From Zymomonas sp. (GTDB lineage Bacteria; Pseudomonadota; Alphaproteobacteria; Sphingomonadales; Sphingomonadaceae), in contig JAIYAJ010000371.1 in NCBI GenBank assembly GCA_027489105.1, positions 1 through 16,248 on the forward strand: a stretch of DNA of 16,248 nt, written 5' to 3'. This document shows positions 8,179-15,417 of this stretch, piece after piece. The notes below the pieces were generated by a model that did not search any database, had not been told where the DNA came from, and saw only the letters and a program-made list of their open reading frames with translations. The position numbers and the translations under genes were made by a program. Position 1 is the first letter of the stretch. Every line of letters begins with the position of its first letter.

Positions 8179-10539
8179 ATGAACGGGAAGATCGGGATTT
8201 TGATATCCACCGCGTCGCTGTTCGCGATTGCGACAACGGCCGCACCGGCTAGGGCACAGAGCGCGCCAGCCGCCGACACGCTCAGCTCCGACATCGTGGT
8301 CACCGCCCGCAAGCGCGGCGAGGAACGGCTGCAGGACATCCCGGCGTCGATCACCGCGATCGGATCGGCCGAACTGGAACGCCGCGGCGTCACCAATTTC
8401 GAGAGCTTCGCCTACACCATCCCCGGCCTGACCTTCACCGATCAGGGCCCCGGTCTGAAGCGCTACACGCTGCGCGGCATCCAGTCCGCCGGCCAGGAGC
8501 AGGTCGCGGTCTATTATGACGAAGTGCCCGTCCCCGGCATCCAGAGTTCGAGCGGCGACAGCGGCTCGCAGATCGGCGACCTGCAGGTGTACGACATGGC
8601 GCGAATCGAGGTGCTGAAGGGCCCGCAGAGCACGACCTTCGGCGCCAATTCGCAGACCGGCGCCGTCCGCTTCATCACCAACAAGCCCAAGCTGAACGCG
8701 GTCGAAGGCTCGGTCCGTGCCGGTGCCAACTTGGTGTCGGGCGGCGATGAAGGCGCCAACATCTATGGCATGATCAACGTGCCGATCGTCGAGGACAAGC
8801 TCGGCATCCGTGTCGTATCCTATTATGATTACACGCCCGGCTTTGTCGACAATGTCCGGCTGGGCAACAAGAACATCAACTCCGATGGGACTTCTGGCAT
8901 CCGCGGCATTTTGCGCTGGGAACCTGCGCCCGGCATCGAGATCGACGCCATGGCCTGGTATCAGCGGCGCAACACCAAGGGTGCCAGCGAATATAGCCCG
9001 TTCGACAGCTTCCGCGAGCGCGGCAACAGCAGCGACCCAGGCTGGAACGACCTCGTCCCCCGCTTCGCCTATTTCCAGACCGGGCAATATAATTCGGGCA
9101 GCTACGTCAAGTCGCCCCGCCCCGACCGCCAGCAGATCTACTCGCTGAGCGGCACGGGCGATCTCGGCTTCGCCTCGCTGACGGTCACCGGCTCGATCTA
9201 CAAGCGCAAGCTGCAATTCTACCGCGACAATTTCGTCTGGTCGCTGGGCGTCGGTCCGGCCGGCGAGACCTGCCCCAACGGTCGGCCCTGCACACGCTCC
9301 GATCTGATCCCGCAGCTGACCGACCAGACGCAGGACCTCAACCAGAAGACCTTCGAAGCCCGCCTGAACTCGACCGGCGACGGTCCCTTTCAGTGGGTCG
9401 CGGGCGTCTTCTATCGCGACCGCCAGTCGAACTTCCGCAGCTTCTCGCCGCTGGTCGACGCCAATGGCGACATCATCGTCGCCAGCACGCCCCCGACCGG
9501 CTTCTCCACAGCCGTGGGCGCCGGCATTGCCGGCTGCAACCCCTGCGCTTTCGCCCGTGTGAACACACGCGGCATCAAGGAAAAGGCGGTCTTCGGCGAA
9601 GCGACCTTCGACATCACCGACAGCCTCGAACTGATGGGCGGCCTGCGCTGGTTCGAGGCGAAGCAGACCGACTTCGGTTCGACCCTGTTCCAGTTCCCGA
9701 CCTTCGGCAGCACGCTGCCGGCGCCCTACAACCGCCGTTTCACCGAGGACCAGTATATCCCGAAGGCGCAGATCTCGTTCAAGCCGAGCGAGGCCATCTC
9801 GGTCTATGCGCTGGCGTCCAAGGGCTTCCGCCTGGGCGGTACCAACCAGTCGGCCGCCGTGGTCATTCCCGATGGCTATGAGTCGGACTCGCTGTGGAAC
9901 TATGAACTCGGCTTCAAGTCGACCTGGTTGGACCGCCGCCTGATCGTCAACGCGGCGGTCTATCAGATCGACTGGAGCAACATCCAGGTGTCGGGCCGCG
10001 ATCCGACCAACTCCTTCGCCTTCATCGGCAATGCAGGCGCCGCGCGCATCCAGGGACTCGAGCTCGAGGTGCAGACGCGCCCGGCGGATGGCCTCGAATT
10101 GCTCGCCGGCCTGAACTGGCTACCGAAGCGCGAACTGACCGAAAACCAGATCAGCGACAGCATTGCCGCAGCCGGACGCAAGGGTGACAAGATCCCGCGC
10201 ATCCCGGCACTGACCGCGACCTTTTCGGGCCAGTACAACATGGACCTGCCGGTCGATGGCTGGAACGGCTGGCTGCGCGGCGAATATAGCTACAAGGGCA
10301 AGTCCGGCACCGAGCTTCGCCCGACCGCGAGCACCTATCGACGACAGGACGCCTTCAGCATCGTCAATCTGCGCATCGGCGCCGACAATCGTGACGACGG
10401 GCTGGGCTTTGCGCTTTTCCTGAACAACGCGTTCGACGTCCAGGGCGACGTGTTCCTCGCCGCCGGCGCCTTCGTGCCGACGACCAAGATCACCAACCGT
10501 CCGCGTACGATCGGCTTCGAGATATCGAAGAGCTTCTGA
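8179..10539 (+). CDS. TonB-dependent outer-membrane receptor with two cysteine pairs
   Basis: A 786-residue outer-membrane receptor. The signal peptide is residues 1-26 (cleavage ARA), and the TonB-box-like SDIVVTARKR is at 37-46. The plug has TLRGIQSAGQE, ARIEVLKGPQSTTFG and GAVRFITNKP. The barrel ends in the terminal Phe signal ISKSF. Four cysteines are visible, as C365/C371 (CPNGRPC) and C453/C456 (CNPC), probably in outward loops and able to form disulfides. An AAGGGGG ribosome site lies just upstream of the ATG. Downstream, 49 bases later, is the CDGSH-bicupin gene, likely co-transcribed. The leader holds operator-like site A, so expression is probably controlled together with the symporter and amidohydrolase. 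The ligand is unknown. Confidence 0.95.
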   Translation: MNGKIGILISTASLFAIATTAAPARAQSAPAADTLSSDIVVTARKRGEERLQDIPASITAIGSAELERRGVTNFESFAYTIPGLTFTDQGPGLKRYTLRGIQSAGQEQVAVYYDEVPVPGIQSSSGDSGSQIGDLQVYDMARIEVLKGPQSTTFGANSQTGAVRFITNKPKLNAVEGSVRAGANLVSGGDEGANIYGMINVPIVEDKLGIRVVSYYDYTPGFVDNVRLGNKNINSDGTSGIRGILRWEPAPGIEIDAMAWYQRRNTKGASEYSPFDSFRERGNSSDPGWNDLVPRFAYFQTGQYNSGSYVKSPRPDRQQIYSLSGTGDLGFASLTVTGSIYKRKLQFYRDNFVWSLGVGPAGETCPNGRPCTRSDLIPQLTDQTQDLNQKTFEARLNSTGDGPFQWVAGVFYRDRQSNFRSFSPLVDANGDIIVASTPPTGFSTAVGAGIAGCNPCAFARVNTRGIKEKAVFGEATFDITDSLELMGGLRWFEAKQTDFGSTLFQFPTFGSTLPAPYNRRFTEDQYIPKAQISFKPSEAISVYALASKGFRLGGTNQSAAVVIPDGYESDSLWNYELGFKSTWLDRRLIVNAAVYQIDWSNIQVSGRDPTNSFAFIGNAGAARIQGLELEVQTRPADGLELLAGLNWLPKRELTENQISDSIAAAGRKGDKIPRIPALTATFSGQYNMDLPVDGWNGWLRGEYSYKGKSGTELRPTASTYRRQDAFSIVNLRIGADNRDDGLGFALFLNNAFDVQGDVFLAAGAFVPTTKITNRPRTIGFEISKSF

Positions 10540-10548
10540 TAGACCCAT

Positions 10549-10574
10549 GGGGAGAGGAGCGCGCTTCTCTCCCC
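10549..10574 (+). terminator. Hairpin between the receptor and CDGSH-bicupin genes
   Basis: GGGGAGAGGA at 10549-10558 pairs with TTCTCTCCCC at 10565-10574 (one G-U pair), and the stem can close further into the GCGCGC loop. It lies in the 49-base gap. No T run follows, so it may be a partial terminator or an mRNA-stability hairpin that lowers downstream expression relative to the receptor. Confidence 0.5.
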
Positions 10575-10588
10575 CTTCGAGACCAGAC

Positions 10589-11653
10589 ATGACCGAGCAT
10601 GATTGCGCCACGACCTGCCCGCTGATCGCGAGCCGCAAACCCTATTATAAGGAACTGACAGCAGGACGGACCTATCTCTGGTGTTCCTGCGGCCGATCGA
10701 AGCGCCAGCCTTTTTGCGACGGCCGCTCGCATGAAGGCACCGGTCTCGAGCCGGTACCCTACACCGCTCAGCGCGGTGGCGAGGAAGTGCTCTTCTGCGG
10801 CTGCAAGCACACGGCCACTGCACCCTTTTGCGACGGCGCGCACAGCAATCTTCCTGGCGGTTACAAGGATGCCGGTGAGGACGCGGACGCACCGCGTCCC
10901 GACATCGTCGCGGCCGATGCGGATGGCATCGCCCGTGTCGACGGACGTTGCTTCGTCATCTCTCCGGGCGATGCCGGAGAAGAGCGCTACCGCCTGCGCA
11001 AGCTGGTCGCCCCGTCGACCGGGGCGGAGCACCAGTCGCAATTCCACCTGGCGCTGCGCGAGGCTATGTCGCCGGTGCTTCAGGCCGGCGGGACCGACGC
11101 CATATTGTGGGTGACGACGGGTCAGGGGACGATCGAGATCGGCAACCGGTCCTTCGTGCTGCAATCACCTTGCGGCATCTATGTGCGCAGCGGTGAGGCC
11201 TTCCGCCTCTCGGCCGAGACGCCCGTGATCGCCTATATCTCCGCCTGCCCTGCGGTCGAGGAACTCGACACGCCTTCCGAGCTTCCGGCGCATTTCGACG
11301 ATGCCTGGCCCGACCGCGTAGTCGCGATCGATGAGGCGAACCGGACGGCGATGGGGCCGCGCTGGTTCCAGATGCTGGTCGACAAGCGCATCGGATCGAC
11401 CACGGCTGCCCAGTTCATCGGCCATATTCCCATGTCGCGCGCCGAGATGCACCGCCATCTCTACGAGGAAGCGCTGATCATCATGTCGGGCCATGGCATC
11501 ATCTGGAACGAGACCAGTGCGGCGCGCGTGGGCGCGGGCGACGTCATCTTCTTCCCGCGCAAACATCTTCATTCGCTCGAATGCACCGCGCCCGAGGGCA
11601 TGGATGTCGTCGGGATCATCCATCCGGGCGACAATCCCGGCATCAATTACTGA
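10589..11653 (+). CDS. Fusion of two CDGSH iron-sulfur motifs to a bicupin
   Basis: A 354-residue protein with no signal peptide. Residues 32-48 carry the first CDGSH motif (Cys32, Cys34, Cys43, His48) and 70-85 the second (Cys70, Cys72, Cys81, His85); each would bind a 2Fe-2S cluster with 3 Cys and 1 His. The first has one extra residue (CDGRSH), shifting the His from C+4 to C+5. The rest is two cupin barrels. The first, about 145-225, lacks a His-x-His motif and is probably structural. The second has His288, His290 and Glu294 (HRHLYEEA) plus His326/His328 (RKHLHSLE), a complete metal site as in cupin dioxygenases. I infer a redox or oxygenase role with the clusters as electron relay. The ATG at 10589 is chosen because an earlier in-frame ATG at 10547 would put the strong hairpin inside the coding start. 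It follows the receptor as an operon partner. Confidence 0.85.
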   Translation: MTEHDCATTCPLIASRKPYYKELTAGRTYLWCSCGRSKRQPFCDGRSHEGTGLEPVPYTAQRGGEEVLFCGCKHTATAPFCDGAHSNLPGGYKDAGEDADAPRPDIVAADADGIARVDGRCFVISPGDAGEERYRLRKLVAPSTGAEHQSQFHLALREAMSPVLQAGGTDAILWVTTGQGTIEIGNRSFVLQSPCGIYVRSGEAFRLSAETPVIAYISACPAVEELDTPSELPAHFDDAWPDRVVAIDEANRTAMGPRWFQMLVDKRIGSTTAAQFIGHIPMSRAEMHRHLYEEALIIMSGHGIIWNETSAARVGAGDVIFFPRKHLHSLECTAPEGMDVVGIIHPGDNPGINY

Positions 11654-11660
11654 CCTGCGC

Positions 11661-11684
11661 GGAGGGGGTGAGGTAGCCCCCTCC
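11661..11684. terminator. Hairpin in the convergent gap between bicupin and PLP-enzyme genes
   Basis: GGAGGGGG at 11661-11668 pairs perfectly with CCCCCTCC at 11677-11684, with a further G-T pair and a 6-base loop. It fills the 48-base gap between two converging genes. A bidirectional terminator role is likely from its position, although neither strand shows a T run. Confidence 0.6.
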
Positions 11685-11701
11685 TGCCCAGCGCCGCCCC
11701 G

Positions 11702-12862
11702 TCAGCCGAGCAGCGCCCGCCGCTTGACGAGGGCAGCGACCAGCCGCTCCACATCCTCTTCATCATTGTAGAAGTGGAAGCCCGCGCGGATTTTCCCGTC
11801 GCGGGACGAGGTGATCACCTTGTCCTCGGCGAGTGCTGCGACCAGTGCCGCATCGTCGCGCGACGGAAGCGCGAGCAGCGGTCCCCGTCGATCGTCGTCA
11901 TCGGGCGTGAAGATCGCGATCTGCTCGGCCGCCAGCCGGGTGATCGCATGGCGGGTGATGCTGCGGACATGCTCGCCGATCGCATCGAGTCCGATGCCCA
12001 GCACGATATCCAGGCCCGCCTGCGCGCCATAGAGGCTCGGCACGGGCGGCGTCCCGGCTTCGAACCGGCGCGCCGTGGGGCTTGGCCGGTTGGCGAAGAT
12101 GTCCATCGCGCCCGGATCGACCTGCGCGAACCAGCCGCTGTTGCGGGGCGACAGCGTCTCGATCAGGTCGCGGCGAACATAGAGGAAGCCGATCCCGGCG
12201 GTCCCCAGCAGATATTTGAGCATGCCACCGACCGCCAGATCGACGCCGAGGTCGCGCGGGTCGATAGGCTGCGACCCGACCGACTGGTAGCAGTCGAGCA
12301 GGACGATCGCTCCAGCATCATGCGCGATCCGGCAAATCTCCCGGATGTCCGCATCGGGCAGCCGCCCGCCATGACGGTAGCAGATATGCGAGAGCGCGAC
12401 GATCGCGGTGCGCTCATCGATCGCGGCACGGAAGCCCTCGATATCGACGACCCCCTGTCCGGTCTCGGCGACGTGGACGACCTCCGCCCCCACCTGCTCC
12501 TGGGCATGCCAGATTTGCGCGCCGGTCGGGAATTCGAAGTTGGACAGAACGATCCGGTTCCGACCACCGCCGAAGTCGAGCGCGCTCGCGATCGCGTTGA
12601 TCCCCGCCGAGGCCGAGCCGGTTATCGCGATCTCGTCCGCATCGACCGCGAAGACCCGCGCCATCTGGTCCCGGACAATTTCGAGCCGTTCGACCCAACC
12701 GCCCCAGTCCGCGCCTTTCGCCACCCGGTCGTCGAGATAGCGGTTGAACGCCTCTCGCACGCTGTCGGCGAGCAGGCCGTAGGAGCCGCTGCTGAAATAG
12801 GCGAGCTCGGGCAGGGACGCGAACTGCGCCCGGACAGCTTTCAGATCGGGAAGAAGGGACAA
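11702..12862 (-). CDS. Class V aminotransferase-fold PLP enzyme
   Basis: A 386-residue cytoplasmic PLP enzyme of the aminotransferase V group, which includes kynureninase, cysteine desulfurase and isopenicillin-N epimerase-like proteins. Visible marks are YFSSGSYGLL near the N terminus, ITGSASAGINA (phosphate-binding region), Asp190 in LLDCYQSVG and Lys216 in GGMLKYLLG as the Schiff-base lysine, with the usual 26-residue spacing. Near the C terminus are FEAGTPPVPSLYG and RAGFHFYNDEEDVERL. The start used is TTG 12862, with GGAG 8 bases upstream and 28 bases after the symporter stop. Another TTG at 12898 overlaps the symporter and has no ribosome site. Being co-directional with the symporter, it probably acts on the imported amino compound. 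Lyase, aminotransferase and epimerase activities cannot be told apart here. Confidence 0.88.
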   Translation of the reverse strand: MSLLPDLKAVRAQFASLPELAYFSSGSYGLLADSVREAFNRYLDDRVAKGADWGGWVERLEIVRDQMARVFAVDADEIAITGSASAGINAIASALDFGGGRNRIVLSNFEFPTGAQIWHAQEQVGAEVVHVAETGQGVVDIEGFRAAIDERTAIVALSHICYRHGGRLPDADIREICRIAHDAGAIVLLDCYQSVGSQPIDPRDLGVDLAVGGMLKYLLGTAGIGFLYVRRDLIETLSPRNSGWFAQVDPGAMDIFANRPSPTARRFEAGTPPVPSLYGAQAGLDIVLGIGLDAIGEHVRSITRHAITRLAAEQIAIFTPDDDDRRGPLLALPSRDDAALVAALAEDKVITSSRDGKIRAGFHFYNDEEDVERLVAALVKRRALLG

Positions 12863-12870
12863 GAGGGCAA

Positions 12871-12874
12871 CTCC
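12871..12874 (-). promoter_or_regulatory. Ribosome site deciding the TTG start of the PLP enzyme
   Basis: GGAG on the minus strand, 8 bases before TTG 12862. The alternative TTG at 12898 has no comparable site. Confidence 0.45.
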
Positions 12875-12890
12875 GACAATACGAAGAGGA

Positions 12891-14270
12891 TCAGGCAAGA
12901 ATATGGATCATCAGGCCGATGATCGCAGCAGGAGAGACGAAGGCGAGAAGCATATGCCACAGCCGGAAGCCGCCCGATTTGAGATCGGTCACCTCGGGCG
13001 TCATCGTCCGGCGGATCGCCCAGCCGGCGAACAGCGCGATCAGCAGCGCGTTAAGCGGCAGCAGCAGATCGGCGATGCCGAAGTCGAGAATCTCGAAGAA
13101 GGTCTTGCCCGCGAAAGGCGGCACGAAGTCCAGCGGGTGGACGGCCTTGAGCAGGTTGAAGGACAGCAGCGAGGGCAAGCCGACCGCATAGATCGCCAGG
13201 GCTGTGCCCAGCGCGACGGGTGCCCGCTTCCAACCGGACCGCTCCATCAGCCAGGCGACGACCGGTTCGAGCATGCCCACCGCCGTGGTGAACGCGCCCA
13301 GCGCGATCAGGCAGAAGAAAGCGATGCTGACGAGACGCCCGCCGGGCATGCCGCCAAAGGCGACCGGCAGGGTGACGAAGATCAGGTTGGGCCCCTCGGC
13401 CGGGGCAAGGCCATAGAACAGCACCGCCGGGAAGATGGCGAGCCCCGCCATCATCGCGATGAAGATCACCGATCCCGAGACGATCATCGCCGATTGCGGC
13501 AGCGAAACGCCGCGCGGCAGATAGGCGGCATAGGTCATCAGCACACCCACGCCGATCGCGGTCGAGAACAACGCCTGCCCCAGCGCGGTGAGCACGCCGG
13601 TGCCCGTCATCGCCGAGAAATCGGGATAGAAGAGGAAGCGCAGCGCCGGGCTGAGCCCGATCGTCACGGCATTATAGCCGACGAGGCCGATCAGAACGAC
13701 GAACAGCGCGACCATCTTGACCTTGGACACGACCTCGATGCCGCGCCGGACACCAAGCGCGACGACCACCGCCACGGCGGCGATGAACGCGAACTGGAGA
13801 AAAGCCTGACGTCCGGGCGATCCGATTGCCGCTTCGAACACAGCACGAGATCCAGCTGCATCGAGACCGCCGAACCCCTGGACGATGGCGAGCCGCGCAT
13901 AATCCACGCCCCAGCCCGCAACGACGCTATAATAACTCAACCCGAAAAAAGGGATGGCGAGGCTCAGCCAGCCGATCGCCCGCCACGCCCGTGACGCGCC
14001 TTCGGCCTTCACCAGCCGTTCCATCGTCCCGATCACGCTGCCATGCCCCCGCCGTCCCATCGCCATTTCGGCGATCATCAGGGGGACACAGATCAGCAAT
14101 ACGAAGACGATATAGAGGATGACGAAAGCGCCGCCGCCATTGGCTCCCGCGACATAAGGGAAGCGCCACAGGCTGCCGAGCCCGATCGCAGCGGCTGCGG
14201 CGGCAAGGACGAAGGCCAGTTTGGAGGTCCAGACCTCACCGCCTGCGCGGTTATTATCTGCCTCGGCCAT
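12891..14270 (-). CDS. Sodium-dependent symporter, NSS (SNF) family
   Basis: A 459-residue inner-membrane transporter of the neurotransmitter:sodium symporter family, which in bacteria takes up amino acids or related amines with Na+ (LeuT, TnaT, MhsT). The family signature is plain: WTSKLAFVLAAAAAAIGLG then WRFPYVAGANGGGAF, then PLMIAEMAMGRRG. About 11-12 hydrophobic segments follow, usual for bacterial members. Ser33 (GLGSLWRFP) stands where LeuT and most relatives have the Na1-site asparagine (GLGN). The ATG has a GAGGAG ribosome site about 10 bases upstream. It leads the minus-strand pair with the PLP enzyme and is divergent from the MarR gene, with operator-like site B between them. I infer uptake of an amino-acid-like product for the downstream enzyme. 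Confidence 0.93.
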   Translation of the reverse strand: MAEADNNRAGGEVWTSKLAFVLAAAAAAIGLGSLWRFPYVAGANGGGAFVILYIVFVLLICVPLMIAEMAMGRRGHGSVIGTMERLVKAEGASRAWRAIGWLSLAIPFFGLSYYSVVAGWGVDYARLAIVQGFGGLDAAGSRAVFEAAIGSPGRQAFLQFAFIAAVAVVVALGVRRGIEVVSKVKMVALFVVLIGLVGYNAVTIGLSPALRFLFYPDFSAMTGTGVLTALGQALFSTAIGVGVLMTYAAYLPRGVSLPQSAMIVSGSVIFIAMMAGLAIFPAVLFYGLAPAEGPNLIFVTLPVAFGGMPGGRLVSIAFFCLIALGAFTTAVGMLEPVVAWLMERSGWKRAPVALGTALAIYAVGLPSLLSFNLLKAVHPLDFVPPFAGKTFFEILDFGIADLLLPLNALLIALFAGWAIRRTMTPEVTDLKSGGFRLWHMLLAFVSPAAIIGLMIHILA

Positions 14271-14308
14271 GCGCCCTACGCTCCTCTTTCCACCCTGATG
14301 ATTTCTCT

Positions 14309-14324
14309 ATATTCAAAAATATAT
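14309..14324. promoter_or_regulatory. Second, weaker AT-rich operator-like site next to site B
   Basis: ATATTCAAAAATATAT keeps the ATAT-N8-ATAT frame and the central AAA of the shared motif but not its two conserved G positions. It overlaps site B by 4 bases, so two dimers could sit side by side. Confidence 0.3.
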
Positions 14325-14336
14325 CCTTTTGCATAT
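14321..14336 (-). promoter_or_regulatory. Shared AT-rich operator-like site B
   Basis: On the minus strand it reads ATATGCAAAAGGATAT, 50 bases before the symporter start. That is the same orientation and distance as site A relative to the receptor. It is in the 131-base divergent region, 65 bases before the MarR start, a common place for autoregulation by MarR proteins. Confidence 0.5.
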
Positions 14337-14401
14337 AGATTTTATTGTGCGCTGGGGGCTCAGCCTCGTAGATGCGAACAATCGTTGGGGAATGATCGCA
14401 T

Positions 14402-14884
14402 ATGAGCAGCACCGGGCATCAGGAGAGCAAGACCGTCGACCTGGAGAAGGGCGACCGCTGGCTGGACGACTATCTTCCTTATCAGCTTTACCGCGTCACA
14501 AATCGGCTGAATGTCCGCCTGCAGGGCCGCATGCGCGCGCTCGACATCAACCTCTCGCAATGGCGCATTTTGAGCGTGCTCCATTCAAGCGGTACGCTGA
14601 GCATCAGCGGGATCGTCGAACAGACGCTGATGGAACAGCCCACCGTCAGCCGCGTCGTCGTTCAGCTGGAAAAGGACGGCATGGTCGAGCGGCGCGTGTC
14701 GTCCGAAGATTCGCGCATGATCGATATCACGCTGACCCCCAAGGGTGCGGAGACCTTCACCTCGATCCGTCAGTCGGCCTATGCGCATGAAAGAATCGCG
14801 CTTGAAGGGCTGCCGGCCGAGACGCTCGATCTGTTTCGCGAAACATTGCGACGCATCGAAAGCAACATCGACATCTATGATTGA
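14402..14884 (+). CDS. MarR-family transcriptional regulator
   Basis: A 160-residue winged helix-turn-helix regulator of usual MarR length. An N-terminal dimerisation helix (about 24-45) is followed by LSQWRILSVL, then the DNA-binding part: a helix around 65-76 and a recognition helix around 78-92 (EQPTVSRVVVQLEKDG). The wing at 95-110 has the SSEDSR turn in place of the classic DxRD. The C-terminal helices complete the dimer interface. A GGGGA ribosome site lies upstream of the ATG. It is divergent from the symporter with the AT-rich palindromes between them, and overlaps or abuts the VOC gene. MarR proteins usually repress their own and neighbouring genes and release on binding a small phenolic or amino compound. 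I infer that it binds the motif found at sites A, B and C. Confidence 0.93.
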   Translation: MSSTGHQESKTVDLEKGDRWLDDYLPYQLYRVTNRLNVRLQGRMRALDINLSQWRILSVLHSSGTLSISGIVEQTLMEQPTVSRVVVQLEKDGMVERRVSSEDSRMIDITLTPKGAETFTSIRQSAYAHERIALEGLPAETLDLFRETLRRIESNIDIYD

Positions 14885-14910
14885 GGCCGGTCTTGCCGTT
14901 AGATGAGTGC

Positions 14911-15318
14911 ATGCCGACGGTCAGCCCCACGCAGCCCTCCATCCCCAAGGTGGATGGCGTCCTGACCATGTTCTATTATGTCGATCTCTCGGCGGCCGAG
15001 CACTGGTACGAGGAGGTGATCGGCTTCGAGAAAATCATGCGGCTAGACGGCCTCGCGCTGTTCCGCGTCCATGCGAGCAGCCATCTGGCGCTCGTCGGTG
15101 ACGGCGCCGGAAGCCAGCAGCCGATCGCGGGCAGCAACAAGGGCGCTATCCTGTCGATCCAGACGAGCGAACTGGAGCAATGGCACCAGCGGCTGTTTGC
15201 GCATCAGTTGCCCGGCACCGGGCGGGGATTGCATATCGGCTGCGATGGACGGACGATCGAGTTCAAGGTCCGCGATCCCGAAGGCTATACCGTGGAATTC
15301 TTCGAGTGGATCGATTGA
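14911..15318 (+). CDS. VOC-superfamily (glyoxalase/bleomycin-resistance fold) protein
   Basis: A small 135-residue protein of the vicinal oxygen chelate fold: two beta-alpha-beta-beta-beta modules, with VLTMFYYVDLSAAEHWYEEV opening the first and an IQTSELEQWHQRL helix in the second. The C-terminal RDPEGYTVEFFEW strand is the family hallmark, with a glutamate usually used as metal ligand. The first-strand metal ligand position is not an obvious His, so a dioxygenase activity is uncertain; lyase, epimerase or binding roles are possible. The start is taken as ATG 14911. An in-frame TTG at 14881 would overlap the MarR stop by 4 bases and add 10 residues, which would mean translational coupling. 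Either way it is in one operon with the MarR gene. Confidence 0.85.
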   Translation: MPTVSPTQPSIPKVDGVLTMFYYVDLSAAEHWYEEVIGFEKIMRLDGLALFRVHASSHLALVGDGAGSQQPIAGSNKGAILSIQTSELEQWHQRLFAHQLPGTGRGLHIGCDGRTIEFKVRDPEGYTVEFFEWID

Positions 15319-15345
15319 CGCCCAGCCGGGGTCAGACCGTTTTTA

Positions 15346-15361
15346 ATATGCATTTTCATAT
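15346..15361 (-). promoter_or_regulatory. Shared AT-rich operator-like site C
   Basis: On the plus strand ATATGCATTTTCATAT, with perfect 5-bp arms ATATG/CATAT; on the minus strand ATATGAAAATGCATAT, matching site A at 14 of 16. It ends 56 bases before the amidohydrolase start in the 99-base gap after the VOC gene. Confidence 0.5.
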
Positions 15362-15417
15362 TTCCTTATCGGCAATATCGCGTTAGCCTCCTCTCCGTCG
15401 CCGAACAGGGGGATGGA

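Noticed and set aside
10547..10588. Earlier ATG for the CDGSH-bicupin protein
   Set aside because: It has no ribosome site and would put a strong hairpin in the first codons; the translated extension looks random.
12863..12898. Earlier TTG start of the PLP enzyme overlapping the symporter
   Set aside because: No ribosome site precedes it, while TTG 12862 has GGAG at good spacing and fits the usual N terminus.
11774..13994. Long plus-strand open frames (382 and 363 codons) opposite the PLP enzyme and symporter
   Set aside because: Low-complexity polar translations with no family features; the minus-strand genes have clear motifs throughout.
14329..14790. A 153-codon open frame overlapping the MarR gene in another frame
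   Set aside because: Arg/His-rich shadow translation; the MarR frame has full domain content.
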